Shown here one piece after another: positions 21,606-29,485 of a stretch of DNA of 34,261 bases; the first letter of the stretch is position 1, and the number at the start of each line of letters is the position of its first letter. Source of the stretch: Patescibacteria group bacterium (GTDB lineage Bacteria > Patescibacteriota > Microgenomatia > UBA12405 > JAHJSD01); NCBI GenBank assembly GCA_018830585.1, contig JAHJSD010000013.1, forward strand, positions 1 to 34,261, written 5' to 3'. The notes beneath the pieces were generated by a model, which was given only the letters and a program-made list of their open reading frames with translations, was not told the DNA's origin and ran no database searches. The position numbers were made by a program, and so were the translations under genes.

Positions 21606-23258
21606 ATGATCGACAAGAAATGGATTTTGCTTCATTCAAAAAAAGTTACCCGGCAAGTCGGTCCGGAAGAAGTTTTAAAAATCCTCCTTAAAAACAGGAA
21701 AATAGTTTCTTCAAAAAGAGCCGAGTTTTTAAATCCGACTCATCCTTCCAAAATCGATCCGGCCAAAGCGGGTATTTCCAAAACTTCTTTGGATCGGGCA
21801 GGCGGCCTGATTAAAAGGTCCAAAAAAGAGAAAATAGTTGTCTACGGCGATTATGACGCCGATGGCTTGTCTTCGGCGGCGATTGTCTGGGAGTCGCTTT
21901 GGGCCAAAGGTTATGATGTGATTCCATTCATGCCTCACCGGGAAGAAGACGGTTATGGCATCAATCCTGGTTCGGTGAAAAAGTTAAAGAAAAAATACCC
22001 AAACTTAGGCTTAATTATTACTGTTGACAACGGCATTGTCGCTTTTGACGGGATCAAAACAGCTAAAGATTTGGGCATTAAAACAATCATTACCGACCAC
22101 CACCTTGCTTTAGACAAACTCCCCCCTGCCGATGTTATTGTTCACAGTACTGAGCTGGCAGGCAGCGGTGTTGCCTGGTTTTTAGCTTCTCTTTTTGGCT
22201 ACCGGTCTTTAGAGTTAGTCGCCTTAGGCACGATTGCCGATATGCTTCCTCTATCGGGAGTTAACAGAAGTTTTGTTAAGTACGGCATCAAAGAAATATC
22301 TAAAACCAATCGGGTCGGCTTGAAATTACTTAAACAAAAAGGAGGTATCGGCAGCAAGGATGAAGTTCTTCCCTGGCAGGTTTCTTTTATCTTGGCGCCG
22401 AGGTTAAACGCGGCCGGCCGGCTTTCCGACGCGGTTGACGGACTAAGACTGCTTTGCACCAAAAAGACCGCCAGAGCAAAAGAGTTGGTGGAAAAATTAG
22501 AAACGATCAATTCTAAGAGGCAGAAATTAACCATTGATGGGATAGATGATGCCAAGAAAAATATCAAACCATCTCTGCAGAAAATGATTTTTGCCGTTGA
22601 TGAATCTTATCATCAGGGAATTATCGGTTTGATCGCCGGCAAACTGACGGAGGAATTTTACCGCCCGTCAATAGTCATTTCCAAAGGGGAAAAAATCAGT
22701 CGCGGTTCGGCCCGGTCGGTTAACGGCTTTAATATTATCGAGTTTATCAGAAAGGCGGAGCCCCTTTTGATTGATGCCGGCGGTCATCCTATGGCGGCCG
22801 GTTTTACCATAGAAACGTCGAAAATAAATAAGTTTATCAACCAATTGGGAAAAATGGCTGAAAAAGAGATCAAGACGGAAGATTTGGCTCCTGAATTGAA
22901 AATAGATTTTTCTACAGATGCCTCTTTAGTTGGCAAGAAGCTTTACCGCTTAATCCAAGAACTGGCTCCGTTTGGTTTGGGTAACCCGGAGCCGCTGTTT
23001 TTAATCAAAAGAGCCAGAGTGGTCAGATGCCAGGCTTTAGGATCGGAAAGACAGCATTTAAAGCTTTGGCTTGACGATCCCGAAACTAAAGCGATAGAAA
23101 GAGTTGTTGCCGAAGCGATCGGTTTCGGCTGGGGAGACTTTTGGCAGGACTTGCTCACGGGCGATTTTGTTGACTTGGTTGCCAGCTTAAATTTGAACCG
23201 CTGGCGGGACAGGGAAACAATCCAGTTAAAGATCAGAGACTTAAGAAAAGCAGGTTGA
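21606..23258 (+). CDS. recJ: Single-stranded-DNA exonuclease RecJ
   Basis: RecJ degrades single-stranded DNA 5' to 3' in recombination and mismatch repair. The 550-residue protein has the DHH core: YGDYDADGLSSAAI (80-93), VDNGI (140-144), ITDHH (162-166) and SGVAWFLA, followed by LAPRLNAAGRL. The DHHA1 domain shows GIIGLIAGKLTEEFYRPSIV, SRGSARSV and GGHPMAAGF. The C-terminal OB-like part (about 440-550) carries LAPFGLGNPEPLF. Length is normal. No Shine-Dalgarno site precedes the ATG. Confidence 0.96.
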   Translation: MIDKKWILLHSKKVTRQVGPEEVLKILLKNRKIVSSKRAEFLNPTHPSKIDPAKAGISKTSLDRAGGLIKRSKKEKIVVYGDYDADGLSSAAIVWESLWAKGYDVIPFMPHREEDGYGINPGSVKKLKKKYPNLGLIITVDNGIVAFDGIKTAKDLGIKTIITDHHLALDKLPPADVIVHSTELAGSGVAWFLASLFGYRSLELVALGTIADMLPLSGVNRSFVKYGIKEISKTNRVGLKLLKQKGGIGSKDEVLPWQVSFILAPRLNAAGRLSDAVDGLRLLCTKKTARAKELVEKLETINSKRQKLTIDGIDDAKKNIKPSLQKMIFAVDESYHQGIIGLIAGKLTEEFYRPSIVISKGEKISRGSARSVNGFNIIEFIRKAEPLLIDAGGHPMAAGFTIETSKINKFINQLGKMAEKEIKTEDLAPELKIDFSTDASLVGKKLYRLIQELAPFGLGNPEPLFLIKRARVVRCQALGSERQHLKLWLDDPETKAIERVVAEAIGFGWGDFWQDLLTGDFVDLVASLNLNRWRDRETIQLKIRDLRKAG

Positions 23259-23442
23259 TTGGTGATACAAGCACCCATCTTTCCCCTCCTTCCCGTTGGT
23301 ATTATTAGTTTATCACACACTTTATCACACACCAGGTGTGGGATAGGTTGACACATCGGGAATTGATTCCAAGATACTCTGCACCGGGTACCAGGTGTGG
23401 CAAAATATTACTCAAAATTTTATTTCTTAAAACATTCAAATT
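23259..23442 (+). repeat. Modular palindromic repeat copy
   Basis: 23312-23402 carries a partial and a full CACACACC..GGTGTGG palindrome, the TAGGTTGACACATCGGGAATT segment and the CCAAGATACTC...CCAGGTGTGG second module. No gene is seen here. Confidence 0.75.
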
Positions 23443-23735
23443 ATGACTATCTCAAATAACATTGAATATTTAGACTTAGTTGATGACGATGATTGTATCA
23501 CACCCCCGAGATGAAATCCGCAGACACCTCGGGGGGTGAACAGTGGTCGATACTTTAGCAAAGGATTTTGACCGCCCAGCGAGGCGAGCAGGCAGTCAGA
23601 AAGAGCATTACCGAATTGGTTGATATCTACAACGGGGAATACGTTGGGAGGAAGCCACTTGAAAAGATGCGATGTTATTTCCTGAATAAATCTGACAATT
23701 CTGCCCCGGTCCCTAAGATGATGGTGGCCATTTGA
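23443..23735 (+). pseudogene. Remnant gene broken by two repeat insertions
   Basis: Three protein-like pieces lie in order: MTISNNIEYLDLVDDDDC (23443-23498), VVDTLAKDFD (about 23543-23571) and VRKSITELVDIYNGEYVGRKPLEKMRCYFLNKSDNSAPVPKMMVAI (about 23596-23735). The first gap is a copy of the CACCCCCGAG...CTCGGGGGGTG palindrome, which brings a stop. The second is a CCCAGCGAGGCGAGCAGGCA fragment of another repeat and shifts the frame. Removing both would give a protein of about 73 residues. I do not recognise it. Confidence 0.45.
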
Positions 23736-24250
23736 CTTTGCCAACTGCAATATCGCAAAGCCAATAACCAAACTCATCTCTTTTAGAAAAACCCAATTTG
23801 TCCGCTAACTGCCAGCACCTTACCATTGTTTTCTTTTCACTACCTCTCTTAACCATCAGTTCTATCTCGACAAAATTTCCAATATTTTTGACTTGATCGA
23901 GACAGATATTAAAATCTCCCAATTGATACTGTTCTCGTTTTTTTATCGATTGCTCCCATTTTCGGAAAGCCCAACCTTTTAAGAAGTTTTTCAATCTCTG
24001 CACCCGCCGGCATTTCAATTTCGCACTCGTCGTTAACACCATCAGCCAAATTAATATGGTGAGCGATTGTTTTTTTATCTCCCGCTCTCCTAACCCTTAA
24101 ATATTCTCCATTCTCAACCAAAACTTTTGCCGGATGGTCATAGTAAGTATCAATCTGACGCTTCGTTTTCATTAAAACAGCCGCTGTTTTTGATAGTTTT
24201 TTTCTCAAACTGGATAGATTTTTGCAAACCAATTTTATTTCAACTTCCAT
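23713..24250 (-). pseudogene. CYTH-domain protein with a frameshift
   Basis: The N-terminal half starts MEVEIKLV (the ExExK signature, residues 2-6) and runs QIDTYYDHP...EYLRVRRAGDKK...ECEIEMPAGAEIEKLLKRLGF. The C-terminal half is in another frame: RKWEQSIKKREQYQLGDFNICLDQVKNIGNFVEIELMVK...ADKLGFSKRDEFGYWL. The two join cleanly if one C is removed near 23964, so this is a single CYTH tunnel protein with one extra base. CYTH enzymes act on triphosphates (class IV adenylate cyclase, thiamine triphosphatase). It may be a true pseudogene, a sequencing error or programmed slippage. It starts 6 bases after the kinase gene's stop, as in an operon. Confidence 0.75.
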
Positions 24251-24256
24251 TGTTAT

Positions 24257-25021
24257 TTATTCTACCTCTTTTCTTGAACCTTCAGGTGATTTCGCTTGCC
24301 CTTCGGGCCAAAATCCTTTCTCCTCTAGAAGCGTTTTTACTTTACCATATACTTTCTCTTCAGAACCACTGGCATCAACCACTGGCCATTTCAATTCTTG
24401 AGCGCACCAAAGCCAAGCTGCTCTTTTGGCCGCAAAACGCCCTAATGTATCTGCCTCGGGCAAATAACCATGCTCTCTCAACCAAGAGAGGAAATCCGCT
24501 CCTGTAGGAACAGATTTTCCCTCTAAACTCATTTTACTTAAAATCCTTCCGCTGACAACTTCTTTATCCCCAACATCTAGAACTATTCCCCACACTCCTT
24601 CCGGTATAAATTTTCTTAAGGCTTGCCGAGCTTTATCCGTGGCCTTCTCGGTAAAATCATTAAAACCATCATATTCAAATGCTAAACGATGGGCCACATC
24701 TACTAGAACAAGTCTATCTAATATTCCAACTATTCCTTCTTTTCTCTTTGATTCCTCCAATTTTGCCTTTGTTTCTCTTACTTGCCGCATTTGCATCAAG
24801 GAATAATAAAAATCCCTGCTTCCTTCCCGAGTGGATCTTTTAGCCAAATCAGACTCCCCAAACCAACCTCCTCCCCTGATATACTCCACTTTTAATTCTC
24901 GTGCCAGCCTTTTAGCCAAAGTAGTTTTGCCAGTAGCGTCGACTCCTTCAAAAACTAAAAGTATTGGCCTACGCATCTGCATCTCTCGCAATTCTGTTTT
25001 CGGAATAATTTCTTTAATCAT
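24257..25021 (-). CDS. Thymidylate-kinase-like P-loop kinase
   Basis: From the ATG at 25021 the protein has 254 residues; a TTG at 25039 in the same frame is an alternative that sits almost at the predicted transcription start. The P-loop FEGVDATGKTTLAKRLA (about 24-40) is that of dTMP kinases, and GILDRLVLVDVAHRLAFEYDGF holds the DR pair that usually binds the nucleotide. The middle and C-terminal parts differ from standard Tmk, and it is longer than the usual 205-215 residues. It could phosphorylate another small substrate. Pairing with a CYTH gene suggests nucleotide or polyphosphate chemistry. Confidence 0.65.
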   Translation of the reverse strand: MIKEIIPKTELREMQMRRPILLVFEGVDATGKTTLAKRLARELKVEYIRGGGWFGESDLAKRSTREGSRDFYYSLMQMRQVRETKAKLEESKRKEGIVGILDRLVLVDVAHRLAFEYDGFNDFTEKATDKARQALRKFIPEGVWGIVLDVGDKEVVSGRILSKMSLEGKSVPTGADFLSWLREHGYLPEADTLGRFAAKRAAWLWCAQELKWPVVDASGSEEKVYGKVKTLLEEKGFWPEGQAKSPEGSRKEVE

Positions 25022-25043
25022 TTTTAAAAACTTTTCCAATTCA

Positions 25044-25052
25044 ATTTTACCA
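25044..25052 (-). promoter_or_regulatory. Extended -10 promoter of the kinase-CYTH pair
   Basis: TGGTAAAAT on the minus strand. The predicted start lies about 15 bases before the ATG at 25021. Confidence 0.55.
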
Positions 25053-25537
25053 TAAGGCTTAAGTTTTCTGAGCTGCGTGAGCTCTCAAAACGATAGCAAC
25101 CTCCTATGGTAGACCGGTATCATCTCCTCTACGGAAACCGGAATGGATGTGAGTAAAATAGAGTATCGTTCAAAAACAGCCACCAGGAATGTTAGAATAG
25201 TGACCATGTACCGGATTAAATGTAAAAAATGTTTCGGAAATAGATTTTTTTACACACCTTTCACACACCAGGTGTGGGATAGGTTGACACATCGGGTTTT
25301 TCACATTTTTTCACGCCCCCCAGGGTGGGATAGAGGCCTGCCCGCCAAAGCTGAGCTCGCCTCGTTGAGCGGTCGAAGCGGGTCTGGCGATGCGAGCGGG
25401 CTGACACCTGCCTGCCGGCAGGCCTTGGGAATCATTCCCAAGATAGCCCAACACTGAGTGTGGGAAATTAACACCCCCGGGGTGGGCTTTGACTCCCCGG
25501 GGGTGGGTTGAAACGACCTGGGATCATGATTATCCTA
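25053..25537 (+). repeat. Modular palindromic repeat, long copy with insert
   Basis: No gene is supported. From 25252: CACACACC..GGTGTGG palindrome, TAGGTTGACACATCGGG, a GCCCCCCAGGGTGGG block, a CCTCGTTGAGCGGTCGAAGCG stem (25360-25381), a GCCTGCCGGCAGGC palindrome, the CCCAAGATAGCCC...GTGTGGGAAATT second module, CACCCCCGGGGTG/CTCCCCGGGGGTGGG (25470-25507) and the GACCTGGGATCATGATTATCC end module (25514-25535). Confidence 0.75.
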
Positions 25538-25589
25538 GTACCAAGAAGACCACGGGTGCAAGTCCGTGGATGAATTGGTCTTTTGGTAC
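25538..25589 (+). ncRNA. Structured hairpin element (unknown)
   Basis: GTACCAAgAAGACC (25538-25551) and GGTCTTTTGGTAC (25577-25589) pair along 13 bp with one bulge, and an inner CACGG/CCGTG stem closes on GGTGCAAGT. The fold sits about 150 bases before a gene. It matches no riboswitch I can name. It may be an RNA leader, a decayed tRNA-like piece or an inverted repeat of a mobile element. Confidence 0.4.
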
Positions 25590-25743
25590 GTGGGCTCGCC
25601 ACATTATCTAGCTGTAGTATCCCCAATATTCTTTCAAAATGGTGATACAATTTCTTCAGGACGGTCGCATGATAGGTGGTCTATTAGGAGAAAGACCCAA
25701 AGATTAGGATAGTATTTTTGTCGCCACAGGAAAATTAATAAAA

Positions 25744-26313
25744 ATGGACAAGATTAAATGGGGTCCGCGGTTACCTACCGGGCTGTTGAAAAAACTATAT
25801 AGACAAGACGCATTAGGCATCCAAGACGGGGTTCTTTGTGAAGAAGTTGGTCTTTATTTATTAAATCGTTGCCGTACTTTAATCCTTGTGTACCGGAAAG
25901 AAGTTGAGTGTCCGGTATGTAAAAAGATTCTTAAGGTGCCGCCGGAGGGAACTATTTTCTGTACTACGGACGGATGCAATTGGACGATTTCAAAAAAAGA
26001 GTATGGAGAAGGTGTCAAGAATCATTATGCGTATCCGGGGAGGGCGGGGGCGGCCTATTTAAAATATTTTGAAAATTATCCAACCACGAAAACGTACCAA
26101 GAAAAGATTATTTTAATAGATACATTAATTCATAGTTTTCACATTGATGAAAAAACAAACGAACCTAAAAAGTCGATTGCATCCAAACTTCTTGAGGGGA
26201 GCAAAGACGGGATAATAAAATTTTTGGATGAATTATTCTCTGAAAACACAGACAGCAACAAAGAATGGAGAGAAATGATGAGAAACACAATTCATGGGGC
26301 TAAATTGAAATGA
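25744..26313 (+). CDS. Conserved-looking hypothetical protein with zinc ribbon
   Basis: The 189-residue protein begins KWGPRLPTGLLKKLYRQDALGIQDGVLCEEVGLYLLNRC, then a zinc ribbon CPVCKKILKVPPEGTIFCTTDGCNW (C56, C59, C73, C78). Next come a YGEGVKNHYAYPGRAGAAYLKYFENYPTTKTYQEKIILIDTLIHSFH segment and an ASKLLEGSKDGIIKFLDEL helix. I recall similar unannotated proteins in other bacteria with the same order of motifs but know no function. An AGGA sits 16 bases before the ATG. The repeats on both sides suggest an accessory gene. Confidence 0.7.
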   Translation: MDKIKWGPRLPTGLLKKLYRQDALGIQDGVLCEEVGLYLLNRCRTLILVYRKEVECPVCKKILKVPPEGTIFCTTDGCNWTISKKEYGEGVKNHYAYPGRAGAAYLKYFENYPTTKTYQEKIILIDTLIHSFHIDEKTNEPKKSIASKLLEGSKDGIIKFLDELFSENTDSNKEWREMMRNTIHGAKLK

Positions 26314-26320
26314 ATATAAT

Positions 26321-26441
26321 GCCACATACCAGGCGTGGGATAAAAGATAACGTGGTGGAATAAGATTCTGGTGTGTCGCACACCCCGGGGTGGGCTTTGA
26401 CTCCCCGGGGGTGGATTAAGATGACCTCGGATTATGATCCC
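26321..26441 (+). repeat. Modular palindromic repeat, short copy
   Basis: Partial CACATACC/GGCGTGG palindrome, then CACCCCGGGGTG, GGCTTTGACTCCCCGGGGGTGG and the GACCTCGGATTATGATCCC end module (26422-26441). It runs directly into the next reading frame. Confidence 0.7.
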
Positions 26442-26618
26442 GCTTGGGTGATATATAAGATAATTTATCCCGGAAGAATTTTGCCAAACAAGCGTGAGGG
26501 TATCGAATCAATAGATTTTTATCCTCTTGATAAAATCAAGGATATGATTTCAGAAAATCCAAAAATGTTCAAAGAGGATCTTCCCAAAGTTATTAATTTA
26601 TTAGGAGAAAACTTATGA
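26421..26618 (+). pseudogene. C-terminal remnant of a Nudix-like hydrolase
   Basis: From the ATG at 26421, 65 residues remain: DYDPAWVIYKIIYPGRILPNKREGIESIDFYPLDKIKDMISENPKMFKEDLPKVINLL. The IESIDFYPLDKIKDMISENPKMF stretch resembles the tail of ADP-ribose-pyrophosphatase-type Nudix proteins (a hydrophobic-x-PL-E/D-K-I-like segment followed by ENPexF). The Nudix box is absent; upstream DNA is a repeat that supplies the start region. The stop overlaps the next gene (ATGA), so the original gene was coupled to it. Confidence 0.45.
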
Positions 26619-26845
26619 GCAAACTATCCTGCGGGACTGGGCTACAGAAAAATATCATAGACAAGGAGGCGTTCGAAAGAGAGCTTGCTCTATGTCATAA
26701 TCTGTCTCAGGAGAATGGCGGTAAATGTGGTTGGGGGATATGTAAAGATTGTGGGGTAATACCGCTTCTTTACAAATTATACAAGGGCGTGTTACTTGAA
26801 GACCCTGCTGAAATAAAAAAGGCAAAAAATAAAGTAGTGAAATAA
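26615..26845 (+). CDS. Small Cys-containing hypothetical protein
   Basis: The 76-residue product has ERELALCHNLSQENGGKCGWGICKDCGVIPLLYKLYKGVLLEDPAEIKKAKNKV. Cys at 27, 38, 43 and 46 form a possible metal site, followed by an amphipathic helix. I know no function. It overlaps the stop of the Nudix-like remnant by 4 bases. Confidence 0.6.
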   Translation: MSKLSCGTGLQKNIIDKEAFERELALCHNLSQENGGKCGWGICKDCGVIPLLYKLYKGVLLEDPAEIKKAKNKVVK

Positions 26846-26901
26846 GATTCTTGCGTCATAAATCACCTAACATGGTATATGGGGTTACTGTCATACGTCA
26901 T

Positions 26902-27054
26902 ATCACACACCCGGTGTGTGATAGGTTGACACCTCGGGAATTATTTATCACACACCCGGTGTGGGAAATTCTTCGAGTAACGTCGGGAAGAATTTGTTAA
27001 ATTAATTCGATCCTGGATCGAAAAACCTAAAACGATCCAGGATCGTGATTATCC
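26902..27054 (+). repeat. Modular palindromic repeat, most complete copy
   Basis: Modules in order: CACACACCCGGTGTGTG with TAGGTTGACACCTCGGGAATT (26903-26942), CACACACCCGGTGTGGGAAATT (26949-26970), CTTCGAG...GTCGGGAAG with AATTTGTTAAAT (26971-27002), and TTCGATCCTGGATCG...CGATCCAGGATCGTGATTATCC (27006-27054). It ends 4 bases before the aspS promoter. Confidence 0.85.
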
Positions 27055-27057
27055 TGC

Positions 27058-27087
27058 TTGAATTTAAACTTCAACTTCCGGTATAAT
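27058..27087 (+). promoter_or_regulatory. aspS/T-box promoter
   Basis: TTGAAT (27058-27063), 18 bases, TATAAT (27082-27087). Transcription would start near 27094, at the head of the T-box leader. Confidence 0.72.
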
Positions 27088-27093
27088 ATTGGT

Positions 27094-27306
27094 TAGCAAA
27101 AACAACGATCCTGTTTGTGACCCAGGGGAGTTGAAGGAAGAAACCCCGCTACCACGGGGAAGTAAAGCCTTCCGGGCGCGCCCGTAACAGCGTTAAATGA
27201 GCTCTCGACTTTAGGTCGGAGGAAGCAGGGTGGCACCGCGAACTTATGTAAGCCCTCGCCCCTGTCAATCAGTTTGTCTTGGTTGATATGGGCGAGGGTT
27301 TTTAAT
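27094..27306 (+). promoter_or_regulatory. T-box leader (tRNA-Asp sensing) with terminator, upstream of aspS
   Basis: The conserved T-box AGGGTGGCACCGCG is at 27227-27240. Its TGGC (27231-27234) would pair with the 3' end GCCA of an uncharged tRNA whose discriminator is G73, as in tRNA-Asp. A GAC Asp codon lies in a loop at 27119-27121 (CCTG...CAGG stem). The terminator is CCCTCGCCC (27253-27261) / GGGCGAGGG (27290-27298) with inner TCAATCA/TGGTTGA pairing and a T5 run. Stem I looks short. The gene downstream is aspS, which agrees with specifier and discriminator. Confidence 0.85.
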
Positions 27307-27346
27307 TGGAGCAAAATCTGTTAAATTTTAACTAAAGAATAAAAAA

Positions 27347-29152
27347 ATGAAACGAACCCTGATAAAAGATACCGTTTCTTCAGTTGGCAAAAAAGTGGCG
27401 ATCTCCGGTTGGGTAAATAGTGTCCGGAGTCATGGCAAATTAGCCTTTGCTGATATCCGGGATAGGTCTGGAATGATTCAGGTAGTTGGAGGAAAAGAAC
27501 TTGCTAAACTAAATCCGGAATTTGTTGTTAGAATGGAAGGATTGGTTAAAAAAAGAGAAGAAAAATATTTTAATCCCAAAATAGCCACCGGGGAAATCGA
27601 GCTAGAAGTAGAAAAAGTGTTAGTTTTGGCTGAGGCGAAAAACTTGCCTTTTGATATTCATCAACCTAATTTGGACGTTTCCCTGCCTGTTTTGCTGGAC
27701 TATCGGGCCGCTTCATTAAGAAACAAAAAAATTTCCGATATCTTTCGGGTTCAGGCAACTATTGTCAAAACTTTTAGAAAACATATGAACGACAACGGTT
27801 TTATTGAATTTCAGGCTCCAACGATTGTTGCTACTGCCACCGAGGGAGGATCGCAGGTTTTTCAAGTTAATTATTTCGATTACAAAGCCTACTTGGCCCA
27901 AAGCCCTCAATTTTACAAACAAATTATGGTTTCTGTTTTTGAAAGGGTTTTCACCCTGGCCCACGCCTACAGGGCAGAGCCAAGTGTTACTACCAGGCAC
28001 ATGACAGAATACATCGGCATGGATGTAGAACTGGGTTTTATTAACAGCTGGCTGGATGTGGTCGACACGGCAGACAAACTGGTTAAGGCCGTTTTCGCCG
28101 AAGTAAAAAAAGAACATTCAGATATCTTGGCAAATTTTGGAACAACTATTCCTAAAACAGCAGAGAAAACTCCAATAGTGAAACTGTCAGAGGTGCAGGA
28201 AATAATTTTTAAAAGAACCGGCCGGGATATTAGGGGAGAGCCGGACATGGATCCCGAAGGGGAAAGAGAAATTTGCCGTTGGGCGGAAGAGAAACACGGA
28301 AGCGAGATTGTTTTCATCAGTCATTATCCGACCAAAAAAAGACCTTGGTACACCTATCAGGATCCTGAAAATCCGGAGGAAACTCTAAGTTTCGACTTAG
28401 TTGGCCGTGGAGTAGAATGGATTACCGGCGGCCAAAGGATAAATGATTTTGAAGTTCTTTCCGCCAATATTAAAAAAATGGGAGGCGAGCCAAAAGATTT
28501 TGAAATCCCCTATTTACAGGCCTTTTGTTACGGTATGCCGCCGGAAGGCGGATTTTGCTTAGGACTGGAAAGGGTAACTCAGAATATTTTAGGCTTGTCC
28601 AATATAAGGGAAGCGACCCTTTATCCCAGAGATTTGGAAAGAGTAGATGCCAGACTTTCGGTTATCGGCCAAAAAATAGCCGGAAAAAACAAAAATCTTT
28701 TCCATGAATTGATCGATCTGCTTGTTGAAAACAGCATCAACTATCGGCTTTGCAACCATCGGGCAGTTTATACCAGTAAAGAAGCGGCCGAAGCAAGGGG
28801 GACAAAGCTTAGTCAGGGGACCAAGGCATTGATAATGATGGCTGACAGCAAACCGATTTTAGCTGTTATCTCTGCCGCCAAGGAGGTTGATATTGAAAAA
28901 CTTAAAAAATTACTGGCAGCTAAAAAATTAAAAATGGCCACTGCTTTCGAAGTCGAAGAAATTTCCGGAGTTAAAATCGGCGCCGTTCCGCCGTTCGGTA
29001 GTCTGATTGGGCTAAAAATATGGGTTGATAAAAGTTTAGAGAAAAACGAGGAAATTGCTTTTAATGCCGGATTGCACACCAAATCAATAATTATCGCCTA
29101 TCGGGATTGGTTTAACCTGGTCAAACCAGAAAAAGCGGATTTTTCATTGTAA
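27347..29152 (+). CDS. aspS: Archaeal-type aspartyl-tRNA synthetase fused to a YbaK-like editing domain
   Basis: The enzyme charges tRNA with Asp; archaeal-type enzymes often also charge tRNA-Asn. Residues 1-105 are the anticodon-binding OB fold (AISGWVNSVRSHGKLAFADIRDRSG). Residues 130-435 are the class II core: motif 2 FTLAHAYRAEPSVTTRHMTEY (202-222) and motif 3 GGFCLGLERVTQNIL (401-415). The usual archaeal AspRS ends soon after, at about 430-440. Here about 160 further residues follow (450-595), which are a YbaK/ProX-type domain: YTSKEAAEARGTKLSQGTKALIM (conserved Lys 493), EVDIEKLKKLLAAKKLKMA, VKIGAVPPFG (542-551) and DKSLEKNEEIAFNAG. This predicts a built-in deacylase that removes a wrong or D-amino acid from tRNA. 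Controlled by the T-box before it. Confidence 0.9.
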   Translation: MKRTLIKDTVSSVGKKVAISGWVNSVRSHGKLAFADIRDRSGMIQVVGGKELAKLNPEFVVRMEGLVKKREEKYFNPKIATGEIELEVEKVLVLAEAKNLPFDIHQPNLDVSLPVLLDYRAASLRNKKISDIFRVQATIVKTFRKHMNDNGFIEFQAPTIVATATEGGSQVFQVNYFDYKAYLAQSPQFYKQIMVSVFERVFTLAHAYRAEPSVTTRHMTEYIGMDVELGFINSWLDVVDTADKLVKAVFAEVKKEHSDILANFGTTIPKTAEKTPIVKLSEVQEIIFKRTGRDIRGEPDMDPEGEREICRWAEEKHGSEIVFISHYPTKKRPWYTYQDPENPEETLSFDLVGRGVEWITGGQRINDFEVLSANIKKMGGEPKDFEIPYLQAFCYGMPPEGGFCLGLERVTQNILGLSNIREATLYPRDLERVDARLSVIGQKIAGKNKNLFHELIDLLVENSINYRLCNHRAVYTSKEAAEARGTKLSQGTKALIMMADSKPILAVISAAKEVDIEKLKKLLAAKKLKMATAFEVEEISGVKIGAVPPFGSLIGLKIWVDKSLEKNEEIAFNAGLHTKSIIIAYRDWFNLVKPEKADFSL

Positions 29153-29485
29153 TTCCGCTTGGACCTTCTTTTATCTCAGGAAAGCGAAAACACTGATTTT
29201 ACGGGGAGGGATCAATTTCTCCTCCGAGGTAGGCCTTGATTCCTCGGATGGTGAAATTGAATTAATTCGGTTCGGGATGGTGACCTCCCGCCATCCTGAT
29301 CTCAAGCTCGTTGGGAGGGAAAGAACCTACTTTGGCGGGGAATACCGTGGGTACGAGTTCCTGTGTTTTTTATTTCTTTCAATTTCGCGCAGTTACGTTT
29401 TCCAACTACTTTAATATATTAAATTATTAAAGTAGTAATTAACTTGTCTAACTTTAGTTTTTATTCTTCCGCCCAATCGGCGGTA
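29153..29485 (+). repeat. Degenerate composite repeat; AT-rich inverted repeat
   Basis: 29198-29290 is a worn copy of the paired palindromes (CTCCGAGG / CCTCGGATGG and GGTTCGGGATGGTGACC). No gene is supported. CTACTTTAAT (29406-29415) and ATTAAAGTAG (29426-29435) are perfect 10-bp arms, a candidate operator upstream of the carboxypeptidase gene. Confidence 0.6.

Noticed and set aside
23436..23777. 113-codon frame on the minus strand
   Set aside because: It crosses a palindromic repeat and is antisense to the broken plus-strand gene, whose pieces look more protein-like.
25143..25457. 104-codon frame on the plus strand
   Set aside because: Most of it is repeat translation (FTHQVWDRLTHRVFH and a GCCTGCCGGC palindrome).
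25551..25570. tRNA T-arm in GGTGCAAGTCC
   Set aside because: No acceptor, D or anticodon arms can be built around it.
26897..27054. CRISPR array
   Set aside because: The palindromic units recur but are not regularly spaced by unique spacers, and no cas gene is present. The Cas2-like fold at 2734 belongs to a PaaX-type regulator.
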